This document shows positions 62,062 to 64,000 of a DNA stretch of 64,000 bases, piece by piece. Source of the DNA: Herbinix sp. Its GTDB lineage: Bacteria > Bacillota > Clostridia > Lachnospirales > Lachnospiraceae. The notes below the pieces were generated by a model. It saw only the letters and a list, made by a program, of their open reading frames with translations, did no database searches and was not told the DNA's origin. The stretch spans positions 228,599 to 292,598 of the forward strand of contig JAQSYO010000004.1 of NCBI GenBank assembly GCA_029256105.1, given 5' to 3'. Position 1 is the first letter of the stretch. Each line of letters begins with the position of its first letter. A program made the translations under genes and the position numbers.

Positions 62062-64000
62062 TTAATTATCCTTACGTGACATCAATACAACCGTCTCCAC
62101 ATGCCCTGTCCAAGGAAACATATCCACCGGGACAGCCTTTTCTGCTTTATATCCCTTCAACTTAAGGTATTGCAAATCTCTCTCCAGGGTAATTGGATTA
62201 CAGGAAATATATATAACCTTCTTAGCCTTTAATGCGGCTAAGGCATCCATAAACTGCTCGTTACTACCTGTTCTCGGGGGATCCATAATTACGACATCAA
62301 CATGTTCCTTCTGCTCTGCCATTTGACTCATAAATTCACCGGCATCGTTTTTATAAAACTCAATATTCTTAACGTCATTTCTCTTGGCGTTGATATTTGC
62401 ATCATGAACTGCATCCTTATTTATTTCCACACCGATTACCTTGCTCACATGGTCTGAAACGATTAACCCAATCGTCCCGATACCACAATAAGCATCAACT
62501 ACTGTCTCAGTGCCCGTAAATTCTGCCATTTTAATAGCTTTATTGTAAATAAGCTCTGCCTGTACCGGATTTACCTGGTAAAAAGACTTAGGTGAAATAC
62601 GAAATACTTTTCCACACAAGGTATCTTCTATAAAGCCTTTTCCGTATATTACTTGTTCCTTATTTCCAAGGACCATGCTGCTTTTTTTATCATTTACATT
62701 TACAACGATGGTAGAAATCTCAGGATGTTGATCACGAAGTGCTTTTACAAAATTATTCTTCGAAGGTAGGATTGGTGAAGATAATACAAGAACTACCATA
62801 ATCTCGCCGCTAGTAAACCCTGTTCTAACCAATACATGTCTCAACAGTCCATAATCAGAATCCTCATCATAAGTTTTGATTTTAAAGGATTTTAACATTC
62901 CTCGTATAGATTCTATGATAGCGTCAGCTTTTTGGTTGTGAATAAGGCAATTATCAATCGGAACTACATTATGTGAACCTTCTTCATATACACCTGATAC
63001 CGGATTGCCCTTTCTATCGTGATCAAATACAACATGAACCTTATTACGATAATATTTCGGATTTTCCATCCCAATAATCTGCTCTACTTTACAGAATGGG
63101 TTAATAAGGGCATCTACTGTCTTTTGTTTCTCCTTTAAGTCAGCTTCATAACTTTGCTGCATGATACGGCAACCACCGCAATCCCTAATGAATTGACAGG
63201 AGCCTTGTGTTGTTGGTGTTTTACCACCAGCATATGCCGGTCTTCTACTCACTCGCTCTAAAGATTTACTGTCAGACTGCTCTTTTCTACTTCCTTGCTC
63301 TGATATTTGCACTCTGTTGTAATTAGGTTTCTGATCTCTACGATAATCCGAATTATGGTTTCCATGAGATGCTGATTTCTGATCTCTACCTATAGGAGAT
63401 TTATAATCTCTTCTTTGTTCCGGTCTTTGACTTGTATTTGTTCTGTCAGTCTCTTCATTAATTGAATTATCTTCAAATCCCGCAATTTTTGTTTTATCTG
63501 CATAAGCTGTTTTACTTGCATATCCGGATTTTCCTGCATAACCGGTCTTACCAGCGTATCCGGTCTTACCTGCATAGGCGGTCTTATTTGCGTATCCGGT
63601 CTTACCTGCGTATCCGGTCTTACCTGCGTATCCGGTTTTATCTTTATAACCTGTTTTACCTACAAATCCAGTTTTTTCATTTTGTTCTGATTTTTCAGTT
63701 CTTTCAAAAGAACTATCTCTTCTTACATAGCTTGCAGATTCTGATTTGTCTGATCTACCTGCAAAACCAGTCGAATTTGCTTTGCCAGTTCTACCTGAGT
63801 ATCCACCGGATTCTGGTCTATCAGTTCTTCCTGCATATCCACTAGATTCTGGCCTGCCAGTTCTTCCTGCATATCCACCGGATTCTGGCTTACCAGTTCT
63901 ACCTGCATATCCACCGGATTCTGGCTTACCTGTTCTTCCTGCATATCCACCGGATTCTGGCTTACCTGTTCTTCCTGCATATCCACCGGATTCTGGCTTA
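62062..64000 (-). CDS. rlmD: RlmD-like 23S rRNA uracil-C5 methyltransferase with long repetitive N-terminal extension (partial)
   Basis: The catalytic part (from about 63210 down) is a TrmA/RlmCD-type enzyme. CQFIRDCGGC and a later DNCLIHN supply the four cysteines for an iron-sulfur cluster. DAYCGIGTIGL binds S-adenosylmethionine, and DPPRTG and SCNPITLERDL hold the catalytic region, with Cys as nucleophile. A GTG at 63310-63312 could be read as a start. However, the frame has no stop codon from there to 64000 (codon-by-codon check), so the gene runs off the right edge. That adds at least 229 residues of KTGYAG-like hexapeptides and GKPESGGYAGRT-like dodecapeptides, then a charged linker. 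The extension is probably disordered, basic and RNA-binding. Confidence 0.85.
   Translation of the reverse strand, partial: KPESGGYAGRTGKPESGGYAGRTGKPESGGYAGRTGKPESGGYAGRTGRPESSGYAGRTDRPESGGYSGRTGKANSTGFAGRSDKSESASYVRRDSSFERTEKSEQNEKTGFVGKTGYKDKTGYAGKTGYAGKTGYANKTAYAGKTGYAGKTGYAGKSGYASKTAYADKTKIAGFEDNSINEETDRTNTSQRPEQRRDYKSPIGRDQKSASHGNHNSDYRRDQKPNYNRVQISEQGSRKEQSDSKSLERVSRRPAYAGGKTPTTQGSCQFIRDCGGCRIMQQSYEADLKEKQKTVDALINPFCKVEQIIGMENPKYYRNKVHVVFDHDRKGNPVSGVYEEGSHNVVPIDNCLIHNQKADAIIESIRGMLKSFKIKTYDEDSDYGLLRHVLVRTGFTSGEIMVVLVLSSPILPSKNNFVKALRDQHPEISTIVVNVNDKKSSMVLGNKEQVIYGKGFIEDTLCGKVFRISPKSFYQVNPVQAELIYNKAIKMAEFTGTETVVDAYCGIGTIGLIVSDHVSKVIGVEINKDAVHDANINAKRNDVKNIEFYKNDAGEFMSQMAEQKEHVDVVIMDPPRTGSNEQFMDALAALKAKKVIYISCNPITLERDLQYLKLKGYKAEKAVPVDMFPWTGHVETVVLMSRKDN
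63499..63678 (-). repeat. Ten 18-bp in-frame repeats (hexapeptide KTGYAG)
   Basis: Units start every 18 bp from 63499 to 63661 and encode variants of K-T/S-G-Y-A-G/D/N. Copies at 63589 and 63607 are nearly identical. The outer units are degenerate. Confidence 0.92.
63754..64000 (-). repeat. Seven 36-bp in-frame repeats (dodecapeptide GKPESGGYAGRT)
   Basis: Units start at 63754 (degenerate), 63790, 63826, 63862, 63898, 63934 and 63970. The copies nearest the window edge are almost identical. The array continues past 64000. Confidence 0.95.

Noticed and set aside
63310..63312. GTG at 63312 as the RlmD start
   Set aside because: No convincing ribosome site precedes it and the frame is open far upstream with repeat-encoded sense, so the true start probably lies beyond the window.
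63462..63845. 127-codon plus-strand ORF rich in Tyr/Leu/Phe
   Set aside because: This is the antisense frame of the same repeat region, with no ribosome site.
63723..63986. 87-codon minus-strand ORF of MQEELVSQNPVD-type repeats
   Set aside because: It is an out-of-frame shadow of the 36-bp repeats. The frame continuous with the RlmD catalytic domain has no stop codons and encodes the GKPESGGYAGRT series.

Overview
The window reads as chromosomal DNA of a low-GC, endospore-former-type Firmicute. The best guess is Lachnospiraceae close to the Lachnoclostridium (Clostridium) phytofermentans group. This is inferred from AT-rich intergenic DNA, strong AGGAGG ribosome sites, many two-component/AraC regulators paired with sugar ABC transporters, secreted chitinases, a CotH protein and a clostridial cyclic-glucan synthase. 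No rRNA, tRNA, phage, CRISPR or intact insertion sequence was seen. Most genes lie on the minus strand.

Layout. 0-4 kb: the 5' end of a flavodoxin-fold reductase, a nitroreductase with a divergent ArsR regulator, an unrecognised small protein, a TauE/SafE exporter, a nucleotidyltransferase and an AT-rich minisatellite. 4-9 kb: a CUT1 sugar ABC transporter (binding protein, two permeases, no ATPase) with an AraC regulator. 9-13 kb: two secreted GH18 chitinases whose modules run in opposite order. 13-18.3 kb: a siderophore ABC operon with a Fur-box-like site, and a flavin reductase-like gene whose promoter carries a 20-bp tandem repeat. 18.4-27 kb: a cyclic beta-1,2-glucan synthase that is apparently split into two adjacent genes. 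27-29 kb: DsbA-like and thioredoxin genes. 28.8-31.5 kb: a small operon (Dabb, SnoaL-like, SDR) and a WYL regulator, with two matched palindromic operators. 31.6-36.6 kb: an unknown protein, an ABC-F ATPase with an attenuator-like leader, and a short UvrA paralogue. 36.7-46 kb: CotH, DUF1801, a phosphodiesterase/UMF1 pair, a lipase/GDPD pair, a sortase-like secreted protein and a carbamate kinase-like protein. 46-48 kb: a decayed membrane gene and the adaA/adaB alkylation-repair pair. 48-58 kb: a YtfQRT-YjfF-type (galactofuranose) transporter followed by a membrane-tethered binding protein, a YesM-like kinase and a YesN-like regulator. 58-62 kb: SDR genes with an intact and a broken TetR gene plus aldo/keto reductase debris. 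62-64 kb: an RlmD-like rRNA methyltransferase whose reading frame stays open to the window edge through a long repetitive N-terminal extension.

The main themes are polysaccharide use and glucan synthesis, iron uptake, redox and drug defence, and sugar sensing by a binding protein coupled to a two-component system. The points most worth following are the split glucan synthase, the repeat-bearing RlmD, the paired WYL operators with identical promoter geometry, and the binding-protein/kinase/regulator sensing module.
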